DNA of 64,000 nucleotides from Arcicella rigui (GTDB lineage Bacteria > Bacteroidota > Bacteroidia > Cytophagales > Spirosomataceae), in NCBI RefSeq assembly GCF_034929435.1, contig NZ_JAYFUM010000017.1:92437-156436 (forward strand), given 5' to 3'. Positions within the stretch are counted from its first letter, which is position 1, and each line of letters opens with the position of its first letter. Made by a program: the position numbers and the translations under genes. Shown here one piece after another: positions 62,624 through 64,000 of this stretch. The notes under the pieces were generated by a model that was not told the DNA's origin, made no database searches, and saw nothing but the letters and a program-made list of their open reading frames with translations.

Positions 62624-63832
62624 TTATCTATCTACTTCGCCCATTACTAAGTCCATTGAACCAATAATGGCTACTAAATCAGCTAACATTGCTCCACGAC
62701 TAATTTCGGGAATAATGGATAAGTTGTGTAATGAACAAGCTCTGGCTTTTAGACGTACAGGGATGTCCGAACGCCCATCTGTACGGAAAAAGAAGCCTAA
62801 TTCACCTTTAGGGTTTTCGGCACGAGTGTATAAATCCATTGCTTGCGGACGAATCTTTTTGGGTACTAAAGCTTGTGGATTGAAATCGGTAGTACGTTTG
62901 TGGTCGTTGGTAAGTTGTATCAAACATTGCTCGATGATTTTGATAGATTCATCGCATTCTAATACTCTTACATAATTTCTATCCCAGCAGTCGCCTACTG
63001 TTCCCATTTCTCCTTTACCAACGGGTATATCAAAATCCAATTCTGGATACACCGAATAGCCATCTACTTTTCGTAAATCTACCTTCAAGCCCGAACCACG
63101 GAGTACTGGACCAGTACAGCCATAGTTGATAGCCAAGTCCATCGGTAAAATACCAACATTGGCTGTTCTTTGGATAAAGATTTTGTTTTCAATTACCAAT
63201 TGTCTCAACTCCACCATTTTAGGTTTTAGGTAATTGATAAATTCGGTACAACGTTCTTCAAAACCCACGGGCAAATCATAGAATAAGCCACCCACCCAAA
63301 TATAATTATAGAGCATTCTTGCTCCAGTAAGCCACTCTAAAAGTCTTTGAAGATGCTCACGGTCACGCATGAGCCACAAGAAGGCAGTGTAAGCTCCGAT
63401 ATCTAAACCATAAGTACCAATAGCCACAAAGTGTGAAGCCAAGCGGTTGAGTTCAGCCACCAAAACACGGATGTACTCGATTCGTTTGGGAAGTTTTCCT
63501 TCCAAATCCAAGAGTTTTTCTACACCCATTACATAAGCGTGTTCTGAATTCATGGCAGCCAAATAATCCAATCTATCTACATAAGGAATGATTTGATTGA
63601 AGGGCAAAGACTCAGCGTGTTTTTCAAAACAGCGGTGTAAATAACCCAAATGCGGTACAACATCTACTACCAATTCGCCATCAGAAACTACTTCTAATCT
63701 CAAAACCCCGTGTGTAGAAGGGTGTTGTGGACCAAAAGACAAAATCATTTCCTCTGATTTCAAATCCTTTAGTTGATGTTTATTCGGGTCTGAAAGTCGA
63801 AAGTTTTCTGGTTTATATTGATATTGAATCAT
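62624..63832 (-). CDS. nuoD: NADH-quinone oxidoreductase subunit D
   Basis: 402 residues from ATG 63832. LSFGPQHPSTHGVLRLEV near residue 32 is the family signature, followed by HRCFEKHAESLPFNQIIPYVDRLDY-type helices (read in parts) and a C-terminal EISRGAMLADLVAIIGSMD. Part of the peripheral arm of complex I, near the quinone site. The frame continues 26 residues upstream only because it reads through heptamer repeats. Other nuo genes are expected just beyond the right edge if it is part of the usual operon, but none is present between here and the edge. Confidence 0.96.
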   Translation of the reverse strand: MIQYQYKPENFRLSDPNKHQLKDLKSEEMILSFGPQHPSTHGVLRLEVVSDGELVVDVVPHLGYLHRCFEKHAESLPFNQIIPYVDRLDYLAAMNSEHAYVMGVEKLLDLEGKLPKRIEYIRVLVAELNRLASHFVAIGTYGLDIGAYTAFLWLMRDREHLQRLLEWLTGARMLYNYIWVGGLFYDLPVGFEERCTEFINYLKPKMVELRQLVIENKIFIQRTANVGILPMDLAINYGCTGPVLRGSGLKVDLRKVDGYSVYPELDFDIPVGKGEMGTVGDCWDRNYVRVLECDESIKIIEQCLIQLTNDHKRTTDFNPQALVPKKIRPQAMDLYTRAENPKGELGFFFRTDGRSDIPVRLKARACSLHNLSIIPEISRGAMLADLVAIIGSMDLVMGEVDR

Positions 63833-63882
63833 TTTGAGTGAGGAGTTTTGAGTTTTGAGTGAGGAGTTTTTTGAGTGCTGAT
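63833..63882. repeat. Heptamer-periodic repeat upstream of nuoD
   Basis: Units TTTTGAG, TGAGGAG repeat in 7-bp register (63832-63866, then to about 63876). Same unit as 10832-10872. Confidence 0.8.
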
Positions 63883-63923
63883 GTCCTTGCCTAAAATAGG
63901 TTGCCTTCAAAAGGCAACAAATA

Positions 63924-64000
63924 ATGGCAAATTCAAAATCAAAAACTGGAAAAAGTACAAAATACGAGATTCGTCAAAGTCGTATTTTCAGTGAGTCGTT
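63924..64000 (+). CDS. Possible start of a CDS running off the window
   Basis: ATG at 63924 opens a frame that stays open to the right edge (25 codons), lysine/serine-rich (MANSKSKTGKS). A small hairpin (GTTGCCTT/AAGGCAAC, 63900-63918) lies just before it. Divergent from nuoD. Too short to name. Confidence 0.35.
   Translation, partial: MANSKSKTGKSTKYEIRQSRIFSES

Noticed and set aside
63833..63910. 26-residue N-terminal extension of NuoD
   Set aside because: Lies in the TTTTGAG repeat; ATG 63832 matches the family start.

Overview
This AT-rich 64 kb stretch looks like chromosome of a Bacteroidota bacterium, most likely of the order Cytophagales (Spirosomataceae-like; placement inferred from gene content, no marker phylogeny was run). 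Signs are starts without clear Shine-Dalgarno sites, TAnnTTTG-type -7 boxes, many secreted lipoprotein and beta-barrel proteins with short N-terminal signals, a bacterial heptaprenylglyceryl-phosphate-synthase homologue, a class C beta-lactamase-like serine hydrolase and several sugar transporters.

Layout. 0-5 kb: end of a ComM/YifB ATPase gene, GDP-L-fucose synthase, a MORN-like secreted protein, an MFS transporter. 4.8-9.1 kb: a nuclease-fold gene and an AAA-ATPase/subtilase pair matching the IetAS anti-phage system. 9.3-13.5 kb: sulfate assimilation genes cysH-cysD-cysN on the minus strand, interrupted by a four-helix-bundle gene and by islands of 7-bp-periodic repeats. 13.6-16.8 kb: an AlbA_2 protein, a beta-barrel, and an XRE-ImmA/IrrE plus PIN-domain pair behind a 42-bp near-perfect palindrome. 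16.9-23.2 kb: uvrA, an unknown gene with a ComEC-like metallo-beta-lactamase, a PPK2 kinase, a pseudouridine synthase and tRNA-Arg(CCG). 23.3-34.3 kb: two tiny ORFs, a cytochrome-type FG-GAP lipoprotein, psd, an ECF sigma factor with a membrane/beta-barrel partner, a type III polyketide synthase, a FHS sugar transporter and redox enzymes. 34.7-41.4 kb: sppA-eutC, divergent mntR/mntH with a palindromic box, two small membrane proteins and the GGGP-synthase homologue. 41.5-60.1 kb: hydrolases, SNF2 helicase, TPR protein, hpt, a CBM48-type esterase, glpD, an NtrY-like kinase, a sugar-nucleotide epimerase, kup and an M16 protease. 60.2-64 kb: yraN, a REP-associated tyrosine transposase with its GTAG-type REP palindromes, a 21-bp minisatellite, an unrecognised gene and nuoD.

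The most distinctive features are three layers of non-coding repeat: (a) heptamer-periodic inverted-repeat islands between genes at many sites; (b) REPIN-like palindrome pairs next to a RAYT gene, one of which contains the stop codon of a gene 13 kb away; (c) a 21-bp (3 x 7) minisatellite. They repeatedly extend open reading frames at gene starts (yraN, nuoD, RAYT), so starts were reset here. Accessory, probably horizontally exchanged modules are IetAS, XRE-ImmA/PIN and the unknown/MBL pair; the rest reads as ordinary chromosomal housekeeping and metabolism.
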